Positions 24,937-32,293 of a stretch of DNA of 64,000 bases are shown here, piece after piece (within the stretch, counting starts at the first letter, position 1; the number at the start of each line of letters is the position of its first letter). The DNA comes from Natrinema sp046097095 (GTDB taxonomy: Archaea > Halobacteriota > Halobacteria > Halobacteriales > Natrialbaceae): assembly GCF_046097095.1 (NCBI RefSeq), contig NZ_CP175698.1, positions 868,001 through 932,000 on the forward strand, given 5' to 3'. Position numbers and translations under genes: made by a program. The notes under the pieces were generated by a model. It did no database searches, was not told where the DNA came from, and was given only the letters and a program-made list of their open reading frames with translations.

Positions 24937-26613
24937 ATGAGTAACGCGGGGGACGAATTCAGCGATCGGGACGCTGGTGGCGGCAGCGACGCGGACTCCG
25001 AGGTTGCCGTCAGCGAGGACATCGAGTACGGTATCGACGACAAACCGCCGCTGGGCGAATCGTTCGTCCTCGGGATCCAGCACTACCTGACGATGGTCGG
25101 GGCGAACATCGCGGTGCCGCTGATCCTCGCGGGGGCGATGGGGATGCCCTCCGACGTGACCGCCCGCTTCGTCGGCACGTTCTTCGTCGTCTCGGGGATC
25201 GCGACGCTCGCCCAGACGACGTTCGGGAACCGGTATCCGATCGTTCAGGGCGCGCCGTTCTCGATGCTCGCGCCGGCGCTGGCGATCGTCGGCGTCGTCA
25301 CCGCCGGTGGCGTCGCGGGACAGCCAGACTGGCAGGCCGCACTGCTGCAGTTACAGGGTGCGATCATCGTCGCCGCCACGGTGGAGGTAGCGATGGGGTA
25401 CTTCGGGCTGGTCGGGAAACTGCGCCGGTTCCTCTCGCCGGTCGTCGTCGCACCGACGATCGCACTGATCGGGCTCTCGCTGTTCAGCGCCCCCCAGATC
25501 ACGGCAGCGAACCAGAGCTGGTGGCTGCTCGGTCTCACGCTCGGCCTCATCCTGCTGTTCTCGCAGTACCTCGACGTTCGGCACAAGGCGTTCCGTCTCT
25601 ACCCGGTGATCCTCGCGCTCGTGATCGCGTGGGTCGTCGCCGCGGCTCTCTCGCTCGACGTGACGTTGGGTCCGGTGTCGATCGATCCCGTCCTCGGAAG
25701 CGATCACCCGGGCTACGTCCCCCTCGGCCAGGTAACGGACAGCCGCTTCCTCCTCCCGATCTATCCCTTCCAGTGGGGCGTTCCGCAGGTGACGACGGCG
25801 TTCGTCATCGGGATGTTCGCCGGGGTGTTGGCTTCGATGGTCGAGAGCATCGGCGACTATTACGCGGTGGCGAACCTCTCGGGGTCGGGCGCGCCGAGCG
25901 AGAAGCGGATGAACCACGGCATCGGGATGGAAGGGCTGATGAACGTCTTCTCGGGGATCATGGGAACCTCCGGCTCGACCTCCTACTCCGAGAACATCGG
26001 CGCGATCGGGCTGACCGGCGTTGCCTCCCGGTACGTCGTCCAACTCGGGGCCGCCGTCATGCTCGTGGTCGGCTTCGTCGGCTACTTCGGCCAGCTGATC
26101 GCGACGATCCCGGACCCGATCGTCGGCGGCCTCTTCATCGCCATGTTCGGCCAGATCGTCGCCGTCGGTATCTCGAACCTGCGCCACGTGGATCTCGACT
26201 CCTCGAGGAACACCTTCGTCATCGGCTTTGCGCTCTTCGTCGGGTTGGCGATCCCGGCCTATATGGGCAACTTCGAGAGTACGATCGCGTTCCGCGAGGC
26301 CGTGGGTCTCGAGGGAACAGTCGCGGCGCTGGTCGACGCGATCGATCCGTTGCTGGCCGCGATCGGCGTCTCGGAGACGGCCGCTGCGGGGCCACTCGAG
26401 ACCGCCGCGCAGGCCGTCGTCGACACGATCTACATTATCGGTTCGACCGGGATGGCCGTCGGCGGGCTCGCGGCGCTCGTCCTCGACAACACGATTCCAG
26501 GGTCGCGGGAGGAACGCGGCCTCGCGCAGTGGGATCGCCTCACCGAAGACGAGTCTGATTTCGACTCATTCTGGGACCGCTGGCTCGGCACCGACTCGAG
26601 CGCTGAGCGGTGA
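24937..26613 (+). CDS. NCS2 family uracil/xanthine permease
   Basis: Nucleobase:cation symporter of 558 aa with about 12-14 transmembrane helices. After an acidic 40-residue N-terminus comes LGESFVLGIQHYLTMVGANI, the family's first helix with the conserved QH pair. Then follow YPIVQGAPFSMLAPALAI, EXXGDYYAVA-like MVESIGDYYAVANLSG and the glycine-rich GIMGTSGSTSYSENIGAIGLTG signature. It imports a purine or pyrimidine base; the exact substrate cannot be read from sequence. Confidence 0.9.
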   Translation: MSNAGDEFSDRDAGGGSDADSEVAVSEDIEYGIDDKPPLGESFVLGIQHYLTMVGANIAVPLILAGAMGMPSDVTARFVGTFFVVSGIATLAQTTFGNRYPIVQGAPFSMLAPALAIVGVVTAGGVAGQPDWQAALLQLQGAIIVAATVEVAMGYFGLVGKLRRFLSPVVVAPTIALIGLSLFSAPQITAANQSWWLLGLTLGLILLFSQYLDVRHKAFRLYPVILALVIAWVVAAALSLDVTLGPVSIDPVLGSDHPGYVPLGQVTDSRFLLPIYPFQWGVPQVTTAFVIGMFAGVLASMVESIGDYYAVANLSGSGAPSEKRMNHGIGMEGLMNVFSGIMGTSGSTSYSENIGAIGLTGVASRYVVQLGAAVMLVVGFVGYFGQLIATIPDPIVGGLFIAMFGQIVAVGISNLRHVDLDSSRNTFVIGFALFVGLAIPAYMGNFESTIAFREAVGLEGTVAALVDAIDPLLAAIGVSETAAAGPLETAAQAVVDTIYIIGSTGMAVGGLAALVLDNTIPGSREERGLAQWDRLTEDESDFDSFWDRWLGTDSSAER

Positions 26614-26712
26614 GCGCGGCCGCGAGCTATCCGAGGGTGCCGTCGTCGACCGTTCTCACGCTATGCCAACGCAACCAGTCGTTCTAAGACCGCGCGGCGC
26701 TCACAGGGAGGC

Positions 26713-27540
26713 ATGGCGGAACTCGCGCTCGAGGACGGCCGGATCCACTACGAGACGACCGGCGACGGCCCGCCGCTGGTATTCGTCCACGGCGGCTGGA
26801 TGAACGGTGAGGCCTGGCGGCCACAGGTCGAGCACTTTGCCGACGACTATCAGGTCGTCACCCTCGACGTTCGCGGCCACGGCGAGACCGGCGCGACCGA
26901 GCCCGATCGATACTCGATCGAACTCTTCACGGACGACCTTGAGGCGCTGCTGTCGGCTCTCGCGATCGAGCGGCCGACTCTCTGCGGGCTCTCGCTGGGT
27001 TCGATGATCGTCCAGGAGTTCCTCGACCGCCATCCTGACGGCGCGACGAGCGCGGTTATGGGCGGCGCGGTCCGATCAATGCCGCCGATCGACGTCCCGG
27101 TCGTCCTGAAGCCGTTCTGGTCGCCGGTGCCGGCGCTGACCGCATCGCTGTCGCTTTCGGGGCCGACGGGAACGTTCCAGTCGATGCTGTACTCGATCCA
27201 GGTGGCAACCGGGGAGCGGTGGCTGTCGGTCAATCCCGAGGTCAGAGCCGACGCGATCGCGAACGTAGGCGACATCTCGACGGCCGAGTTCCGGAAGATT
27301 TTCGACGCGCTCTACCGGTACGACCCGCCCGAACTGACCGACGTCGAAACGCCGACACTCGTGGTCCACGGCGAGCAAGAAGCCCCGCTGGTCAAGCGCC
27401 AAGGCCGGCAGATCGTCTCGGCAGTCGCCGACGGCGATCGGGTGGAACTGTCCGACTCGGGCCACCTCGTCAATCGGGATCGACCGAACGCGTTCAACGC
27501 GGCGATGACGCGGTTCCTCGACGGACCATTCGGGACGTAA
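26713..27540 (+). CDS. Alpha/beta hydrolase
   Basis: 275-aa hydrolase. The oxyanion-hole HGGW motif is at about residue 26, DVRGHGETG follows, the nucleophile elbow is GLSLGS (Ser about 95), an acid is likely in the TPTLVVHGEQE strand, and the catalytic His is in SDSGHLVN. The fold and motifs resemble ester or lactone hydrolases of the 3-oxoadipate-enol-lactonase type; the substrate is unknown. ATG 26713 starts MAELALEDGRIHYET, a normal family start. Confidence 0.88.
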   Translation: MAELALEDGRIHYETTGDGPPLVFVHGGWMNGEAWRPQVEHFADDYQVVTLDVRGHGETGATEPDRYSIELFTDDLEALLSALAIERPTLCGLSLGSMIVQEFLDRHPDGATSAVMGGAVRSMPPIDVPVVLKPFWSPVPALTASLSLSGPTGTFQSMLYSIQVATGERWLSVNPEVRADAIANVGDISTAEFRKIFDALYRYDPPELTDVETPTLVVHGEQEAPLVKRQGRQIVSAVADGDRVELSDSGHLVNRDRPNAFNAAMTRFLDGPFGT

Positions 27541-27613
27541 CGGAACTGCCCCGCTTTCGATACCGGCTTGCGAGGTCGGGTCGTTCTCGAGCGCGGTACT
27601 CTGGTAGCCACAC

Positions 27614-27682
27614 GACAGTCACTGTCAACAACCCAATGTGATTTGGCGATACCCGGAAGGCAGTAACTGTCCTATACTGAGG
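27614..27682 (+). promoter_or_regulatory. Promoter of MaoC gene with two ACAGTnACTGT dyads
   Basis: GACAGTCACTGTC (27614-27626) is a perfect 6-bp dyad around one base, and a second similar site, GCAGTAACTGT, lies at 27660-27670, 45 nt downstream. A TATA-like CCTATACTG (27671-27679) follows directly, about 45 nt before ATG 27720. Two matching half-symmetric sites just upstream of TATA are typical of a dimeric regulator. Confidence 0.4.
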
Positions 27683-27719
27683 TGGAAGCAGCACAGTCGA
27701 CGAAACCCACTCCATCACT

Positions 27720-28370
27720 ATGAGTAGTCAATGCCCGGACACCGACGGTGTCGACTCCGCGCCAGCAACTGCCGACTGGACGAGCATCTCGAAACACGTT
27801 TTCAATAGCTATCTCGAGGCCAACAACGCCCTCCTCGCCGTGATGGGGCTCTCCTCGAACGAGAAGCCGTCACCGCCGGAGTCGGAACCGGCGACGACTA
27901 CTGACTCGGTTTCCGAAGTCGCGTTCGGCGACGAAACCTGGGTCTCAGAGCGCTCGACGGACGAGTACGCATCGCTCGGCGTCGGCGACTACGTCCGGTT
28001 TGGCAAACCGATCACGGACGCCGACGTGACCGCGTTCTCGCAGGTCTCCGGCGACACCAATCGGCTCCACCTCGAGTCGGAATTCGCCGACGCCACCCAG
28101 TTCGGTGGCCGAATCGCTCACGGTACTCTCGTCGCCGGCACGATCAGCGCCGCGCTGGCCCGACTGCCGGGCGTGACGATCTACCTCTCGCAGGACCTCG
28201 AGTTCACGGGACCGGTCCAGATCGGCGAGACGGTCACCGCCGAGTGCGAGATCGTCGAGAACCTCGGCGGCGATCGGTATCGGCTGCACACGCGAGTCTT
28301 CGGCGAGGACGACGAGCCGGTCATCGACGGCGAAGCCGTCGTCATCATCAACGAACCGCCCGACGAGTAA
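27720..28370 (+). CDS. MaoC family (R)-specific enoyl-CoA hydratase (PhaJ-like)
   Basis: 216-aa protein. The hot-dog MaoC domain occupies residues about 90-210, with the catalytic signature VSGDTNRLHLESEFA followed by FGGRIAHGTLVAGTIS (Asp and His of the hydratase site). The N-terminal 70 residues (WTSISKHVFNSYLEANNALL) are helical and resemble the granule-binding N-terminus of haloarchaeal PhaJ-type proteins. It may supply (R)-3-hydroxyacyl-CoA for polyhydroxyalkanoate synthesis, although no phaC/phaE is in the window. Confidence 0.8.
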   Translation: MSSQCPDTDGVDSAPATADWTSISKHVFNSYLEANNALLAVMGLSSNEKPSPPESEPATTTDSVSEVAFGDETWVSERSTDEYASLGVGDYVRFGKPITDADVTAFSQVSGDTNRLHLESEFADATQFGGRIAHGTLVAGTISAALARLPGVTIYLSQDLEFTGPVQIGETVTAECEIVENLGGDRYRLHTRVFGEDDEPVIDGEAVVIINEPPDE

Positions 28371-28774
28371 CGAGCCGGTCCAGTTCGACGGCCGCCGGGA
28401 GAGAACAATTCGGCCGACGAGCGGCGACTCACGACTCGTTCTACTGTAAGAGTTCGGTATGTAGAACGAGAGCCCACAGCCATACAAACGCCACCAAGCG
28501 CCGCGAGCGGACGACGTGACCGAACCGACCGGGAGAGTACGGAAATTCTCCGCCGTCAGTGTGAACACCGTTTTCGGACCGGCAGAGCGCTCGAGGCGCT
28601 ACCACATAGGATCGCACGGCCGCTCAATCGTTCTCCGATGTAATCGTCACCCGCCGTTGAACACGGCAGACCGAGTTCCGCCGGCGATCTCACATCGACA
28701 TCGATCCACCGTCTTCGCGCGTCCGTGACTATCACCAGACCTATTACTACCACGGGCACAACCGATGTCCGAAC
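28371..28774. other. Intergenic stretch without a supported gene
   Basis: About 400 bp. Short open frames exist on both strands but their composition (Arg/Ser/Thr/Val, few acids) is not haloarchaeal protein-like. A weak TATA-like CTATTAC at 28741-28747 may belong to the gene at 28775. I see no RNA gene or convincing repeat. Confidence 0.5.
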
Positions 28775-29092
28775 ATGACCGATCGGCCGCCATCTCCGTC
28801 GATACCGACGACCGGCCCCGCGATCGCCGACGCCGCTCTTGAGGACAGCACCGTCGCGACGACGCCTCGATTGACCGACGCCATCGAGGACGCGCTTGGC
28901 TGTCGCCTCAACGAATCCGTCTTCGAGGACCTCCTGCTCGAACTGGACCGCCGCGGCTACGTCGACCTGATGACCGTCACCCGGCACGGCGACTACGTCT
29001 GGGACCTCTCCGACGTGCCCGACCGAATCGGCGAGGCCATCGCCGAAGCCGTCGTCGACCGGCTCGAGTCGTGGCTCGCGGCCGACGACTGA
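28775..29092 (+). CDS. Small conserved haloarchaeal protein, winged-helix-like (105 aa)
   Basis: Soluble acidic protein. From residue 30 it reads TPRLTDAIEDALGCRLNESVFEDLLLELDRRGYVDLMTVT, a helix-helix-helix-strand order consistent with a winged helix. The Pro-rich N-terminus is probably disordered. A DNA-binding or regulatory role is possible, but family identity is not established. Codon usage is like its chromosomal neighbours. Confidence 0.65.
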   Translation: MTDRPPSPSIPTTGPAIADAALEDSTVATTPRLTDAIEDALGCRLNESVFEDLLLELDRRGYVDLMTVTRHGDYVWDLSDVPDRIGEAIAEAVVDRLESWLAADD

Positions 29093-29177
29093 GCGCTCGA
29101 GTCGCGATCGCGGGCCGAGGCCGACCGTGGCCGGCAATCCAAACACTGGTAATCCTGGTGCCGGATTTCCGAATCGA

Positions 29178-29324
29178 ATGTCAGAAGGACAATCAAAGCA
29201 ATCCGGACTCAAAATGATGGTTTTCGGGCTTCACGTTACGATTTTCGGGCTAGCTATCGACCCTGGCTATCCACTCTTGCTCGCAGGACTCGTGATCGCA
29301 GCAACCGGGTTCGCGATTGAGTGA
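29178..29324 (+). CDS. Small membrane protein (48 aa)
   Basis: Starts MSEGQSKQSGLKMMVFGLHV and has two hydrophobic segments (MMVFGLHVTIFGLAI and LLLAGLVIAATGFAI) joined by a DPGYP turn, a helical hairpin in the membrane. I use ATG 29178; an upstream GTG at 29127 would add an Asn/Gly/Pro-rich leader. Proteins of this pattern are common in haloarchaea and uncharacterised. Confidence 0.55.
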   Translation: MSEGQSKQSGLKMMVFGLHVTIFGLAIDPGYPLLLAGLVIAATGFAIE

Positions 29325-29533
29325 CACTATAGCCGACACGCAGTTCCGCTCGCGGACCGAGCGAATCCACCGTCGGCGTAAACGTCCTCGTTCGAGAGCG
29401 CTCGCCGAGCGTCGTGGTTCCCGCGTTGTATCCAATTTGGCTCCTGTTTCAGAACAGGCAACGGCCGAAAGCGAGTCCCCTCACAGCCTCTACTCTAGAA
29501 GTGGTGTTCGTCCCGAACCAAACGGGAACAAGA

Positions 29534-29546
29534 TGGGCGCTACAGG
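29534..29546. repeat. attL, 13-bp copy of the tRNA-Arg 3' end
   Basis: TGGGCGCTACAGG, identical to 37564-37576. It lies 51 nt beyond the integrase stop codon. The match stops after 13 bp on both sides, as expected for the crossover core of a tRNA-targeting recombinase. Confidence 0.8.
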
Positions 29547-29597
29547 GGTTAGGTGTCGCGATCGTATCTACCTGCTTGCTTGCAGTTTTCATGGACA

Positions 29598-30641
29598 TCA
29601 TTTGTTGATTATTTTCCAGCGTCGCGTTGCTCGCTCACGTCGGCTGGCGCGGTCGTAGTGTTTATCGAGGATCTCCTCGGAAGCGTCGAGTCGGTCGGAG
29701 ACAACACCGCGAGGGACGCCGTCGTTCCGGTACTTCGTCACCCGTGCTTTCCGGAGATCGTGCGGGGACCGGCTCGAGGGGCACTTGCTCATATGCGTGT
29801 GGTCGATCGCTTCGCACGTCTCGGGGTCGCGATCGTGCGGGCAGTCCTCGCCGCGGTGGCACGGTCGCGTCCACCGATAGACCGTATCGCGAACGCAGCT
29901 CCGACTCACCCGCCCCTGTTTCGTCGTAATGAGCGGGTCGCGACCGTGGTCGTCGGTCACGTCCACTCTCGGCCCATCAATGTAGTCCTGTACCGCTCGA
30001 GCGGTCTCTTCGGTGATCCGATTATACCGTTCGCCGGGCCCGTCATTCTTCAGCGGGGTATCGGTATCTGGTCGGTGGATAAAATCGATGCCGGGGTCGC
30101 GACCGTCGAGTTCGCAATCCTGTAGATCGATCGCACGGACGCCGCCAAGACGTGCGCCGGTTTCCCAGATCAACGTCCAAATGATGTGGTCCCGGCTTGC
30201 GTACTCGTAGCGCGACAGGTACTCGAGGATCGGTGGAATCCGCTCGGGGACAATCTTGCTGTCGCTTACCTCGTCGCCGATTGAGAGGTCCGGCAGGGGT
30301 ACTTTGAGATACAGATCCTCATGAACAGCCTCTATATCGCCACAGAACCGAAGGAACGCACGAACCGTGGTGAGATTCGAATGTAGCGTCTTCTTCGCGA
30401 GTTCCCCGTCTTTCCCGTTCGAGTAGCCGCCTTCGCGTCGCCAGACGCGGAACTGGTAGAGGTGGCGGCCGTTCAGTTCGTTCATATTGTCGATGCCGCC
30501 CTTTTCTTGGCACCACTCGACGAACGCCCGAAGGTCACTTTTGTGACTCGTCTGGGTCCACTCCGCGGACCCATCCTTCATCGCATCAAGGTGTAGTTCG
30601 ACCGCCTCTTGTGGGGCGATCGGCTCGAGGTCGTCAGTCAT
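29598..30641 (-). CDS. int: Tyrosine recombinase/integrase
   Basis: 347-aa site-specific integrase. The N-terminal SAM-like core-binding domain covers residues 10-115 (SDLRAFVEWCQEKGGI). The catalytic domain follows: WETGARLGGVRAIDL holds the first catalytic Arg (Tyr recombinase motif ARxGG), SPHDLRKARVTKYRNDG is the HxxR box, and the Tyr nucleophile is in LDKHYDRASRRE. A Cys/His cluster (CHRGEDCPHDRDPETC) between box I and II may bind zinc, as in other haloarchaeal integrases. ATG 30641 overlaps the upstream gene by 8 nt. Its position beside attL identifies it as the integrase of this element. Confidence 0.92.
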   Translation of the reverse strand: MTDDLEPIAPQEAVELHLDAMKDGSAEWTQTSHKSDLRAFVEWCQEKGGIDNMNELNGRHLYQFRVWRREGGYSNGKDGELAKKTLHSNLTTVRAFLRFCGDIEAVHEDLYLKVPLPDLSIGDEVSDSKIVPERIPPILEYLSRYEYASRDHIIWTLIWETGARLGGVRAIDLQDCELDGRDPGIDFIHRPDTDTPLKNDGPGERYNRITEETARAVQDYIDGPRVDVTDDHGRDPLITTKQGRVSRSCVRDTVYRWTRPCHRGEDCPHDRDPETCEAIDHTHMSKCPSSRSPHDLRKARVTKYRNDGVPRGVVSDRLDASEEILDKHYDRASRRERATRRWKIINK

Positions 30642-30969
30642 CGTAACCACCACCGTTCCAATTCTCCGGACTTCCCCAGCGGAACTCAGGGCGATCGGCT
30701 TCGAGCTCGTCGCGCTCGAAGAGGCGATCGTGAATCCACGTTTGTAGCGCGGGCCCGGACCGATCGTGCGGCGGGTGGTCCGGCATATGGTGTTCGTCGA
30801 CGCGAGCCGAGAGATCGGCAAGACAGGCGACCATCTCGCACAGCGCCGCGTTTTGATACCGCATCTCCGTGGCGATCGCCTCGAGAGCCTCGGTCTGTCG
30901 TTCGACCGCGTCCGCCTGCCGCTCGAGGACTTCGAGTTGCGCCTCGAGCGCGAGGAACTCGTCGCTCAT
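30634..30969 (-). CDS. Coiled-coil accessory protein of integrase operon
   Basis: 111 aa. Residues 5-60 form an uninterrupted heptad-rich coiled coil (LEAQLEVLERQADAVERQTE); the C-terminus has an HHMPDHPPHD segment and an Asn/Gly-rich end. It overlaps the integrase start by 8 nt and the upstream 36-aa gene by 4 nt. Such pairs recur upstream of haloarchaeal integrases and may be recombination directionality or stabilising factors; this is inference from position. Confidence 0.7.
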   Translation of the reverse strand: MSDEFLALEAQLEVLERQADAVERQTEALEAIATEMRYQNAALCEMVACLADLSARVDEHHMPDHPPHDRSGPALQTWIHDRLFERDELEADRPEFRWGSPENWNGGGYDD

Positions 30970-31076
30970 CGGTCACCACCCGGTACTCCGAGCGCGCTCC
31001 GAAGTAGTGCCGTACCAGCACAGCCGCCGAGTAGGACGGCCGGATCTGGCAGCGCTTCAGTCAGGGTCACAGACAT
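30966..31076 (-). CDS. 36-aa peptide, first gene of integrase operon
   Basis: Encodes MSVTLTEALPDPAVLLGGCA plus 16 residues ending VPGGDR; one hydrophobic stretch may be membrane-associated. Its stop overlaps the next ATG (ATGA). On the minus strand the TATA box ATATAA (31100-31105) is about 27 nt upstream of ATG 31076, giving a leaderless operon mRNA. The small size makes it uncertain, but coupling and promoter support it. Confidence 0.55.
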   Translation of the reverse strand: MSVTLTEALPDPAVLLGGCAGTALLRSALGVPGGDR

Positions 31077-31119
31077 ACACGGAAGAACGGTCGGTCGGGT
31101 TATATTCCTACAGCGGCGG

Positions 31120-31215
31120 TGGCCGGAAAACACCGATATCCGCTCTGCCGGCTGAAAACAGCGGAAAGACGGACTGTACCCCGTGGCCGGAAAGTGACCG
31201 GAAACTGGCCGGAAA
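31120..31215 (+). repeat. Iteron-like CCGGAAA repeats
   Basis: The heptamer CCGGAAA occurs four times on the plus strand at 31123, 31187, 31198 and 31209. The last three are exactly 11 bp apart, so they face the same side of the helix, and three copies extend to TGGCCGGAAA. The repeats lie between the integrase promoter and the structured segment. They could be an origin, integrase arm sites or an operator. Confidence 0.6.
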
Positions 31216-31346
31216 GCAAAACCGCAGGACAGGCTCGGTAATCGCGTTGATGTTCGCTCTCTCTGAACCCGCGAGAGTATTCTTCGTCGATACGTCTGAC
31301 TCGGTCGAACGAGGGCTTTATCCCCCGCAGTATCGTGCGTTTGCAT

Positions 31347-31451
31347 GCTTCCGTACCTATCTACGGAAGCCAGGCGGGCCGGTGGCCCTAACACCGGGTC
31401 CGCATTCTCGCTGAGGACCCGACCGGGCAGCGGTGGGTCCGTCTGGCTTCC
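31347..31451 (+). ncRNA. Cloverleaf-capable structured element with competing hairpin
   Basis: GGAAGCCAG (31365-31373) pairs perfectly with CTGGCTTCC (31443-31451). Inside are three consecutive hairpins: GGGCC/GGCCC (31376-31388), CGGGTCC/GGACCCG (31395-31421) and ACCG/CGGT (31422-31434). An alternative 9-bp hairpin, GCTTCCGTA/TACGGAAGC (31347-31370), uses the same GGAAGC and excludes the closing stem. It is not a tRNA (no T-loop GTTCNANTC, no anticodon geometry). It could be a structured RNA, an attenuator or a replication origin at the DNA level; no strand is proven. Confidence 0.45.
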
Positions 31452-31493
31452 TGTGAAATAGGTTCTATATGGAAACCACTTAGTTCTTATGTG

Positions 31494-31523
31494 GAAACTA
31501 ATAGCCATATATAATCTAGTTTC
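31494..31523. promoter_or_regulatory. Dyad GAAACTA-N16-TAGTTTC around a TATA-rich spacer
   Basis: GAAACTA (31494-31500) and TAGTTTC (31517-31523) are a perfect 7-bp inverted repeat around ATAGCCATATATAATC. A further GGAAAC lies at 31471-31476. A repressor binding both arms would cover the TATA-like centre. It lies 58 bp before the winged-helix gene, which may encode the binding protein. Confidence 0.35.
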
Positions 31524-31580
31524 TGTATAGATATTACAAACCCTATCATCATATGGGGCTGGATTACGCCAAAAACAGCA

Positions 31581-31838
31581 ATGGTAGGCCGGGAGGAAAC
31601 AGTAGACGATAAACAGATTCTAGAGTTTGTGGAGGCGTCTTCAGACCCAATTGTAACGACAGCAGAGGTAGCCGATCACTTTGAGTTCTCGAATTCAGGA
31701 ATTCTGAAGCGATTGCACCCTCTTTCAGATTCAAATTTACTCGGGTCGAAAGAGGCAGGAAGAACATACGTATGGTGGATTACGGATAAAGGCCAGAAAT
31801 CACTCTCAGATGAACTCAACGCTGGGGAAATAGAATAG
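31581..31838 (+). CDS. Winged-helix DNA-binding protein of the element
   Basis: 85 aa, ATG 31581. VTTAEVADHFEFSNSGILKRLHPL is a helix-turn-helix and GRTYVWWITDKGQKSL the wing, as in small MarR/ArsR-like archaeal regulators. The gene is AT-richer than the chromosome and uses AT-ending codons, so it belongs to the acquired core. It probably regulates the element; possible operators lie immediately upstream. Confidence 0.75.
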   Translation: MVGREETVDDKQILEFVEASSDPIVTTAEVADHFEFSNSGILKRLHPLSDSNLLGSKEAGRTYVWWITDKGQKSLSDELNAGEIE

Positions 31839-31995
31839 TCACTCAACCGGTCAGTAGTGCATACCCGAAGAAAGATGGTAAACGTCTTCTACTGGGTGAT
31901 ATAGGCAAATACAGATTCTATGCTTCAATTGACCGAGCCATTTTTATGCATGGATAGTTTACTGACGTGTATGAACATCCACCGGGAGACCGGAC

Positions 31996-32292
31996 TTGCG
32001 GCATTTTGTTTCCGCACTGGTGAGAGTGGATGCTCCCAGTGCGGAGTACTTGAGTAAGAAGCGGTCATTTAGAACAGGGGACCCAACCCCCCTACTTAAA
32101 CTGGCCGGTTCGTCGGGGCTGATCTTGGCTGCGGTCGGTCTAACTATGCTACTCATATTTTCTTTGAGTTGTTCTGTATATGCCGGATGGATAACTGCTT
32201 CAGAAGCGGTACTATTCATTTTGGAAACGAATAAAGCCGTTCTCATAGTGATAATCACTTTACTTCTGAATACATTAGTTAAAGATAATTAA
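31996..32292 (+). CDS. Small two-helix membrane protein upstream of TFB
   Basis: Up to 98 aa with two transmembrane segments (SGLILAAVGLTMLLIFSLSC and AVLIVIITLLLNTL). The start is uncertain: no ATG is in frame, and TTG 31996, GTG 32020 or GTG 32026 are candidates. A TATA-like TTTTTATG at 31941 lies 27-30 nt before ATG 31971, which opens a different 28-codon frame (MNIHRETGLAAFCFRTGESG, ending CSQCGVLE) overlapping this one, so a frameshift or a nested small gene is possible. The stop is 1 nt before the TFB ATG. Confidence 0.5.
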   Translation: MRHFVSALVRVDAPSAEYLSKKRSFRTGDPTPLLKLAGSSGLILAAVGLTMLLIFSLSCSVYAGWITASEAVLFILETNKAVLIVIITLLLNTLVKDN

Positions 32293-32293
32293 C

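Noticed and set aside
29414..29608. Possible 64-aa small membrane protein (MVPALYPIWLLFQNRQRP...)
   Set aside because: It spans attL, so its two halves come from chromosome and element, and it overlaps the integrase 3' end. A promoter was not evident. It may be a chimera formed at integration.
30966..31508. Longer version (180 aa) of the 36-aa gene
   Set aside because: It would pass through the iterons and the structured segment, and the proper TATA box lies 27 nt before the 36-aa start at 31076.
31971..32057. Separate 28-aa Cys-containing peptide (MNIHRETGLAAF...)
   Set aside because: It has a well-placed TATA but overlaps the next gene in another frame and has no support beyond that. It is noted in the entry for 31996-32292.
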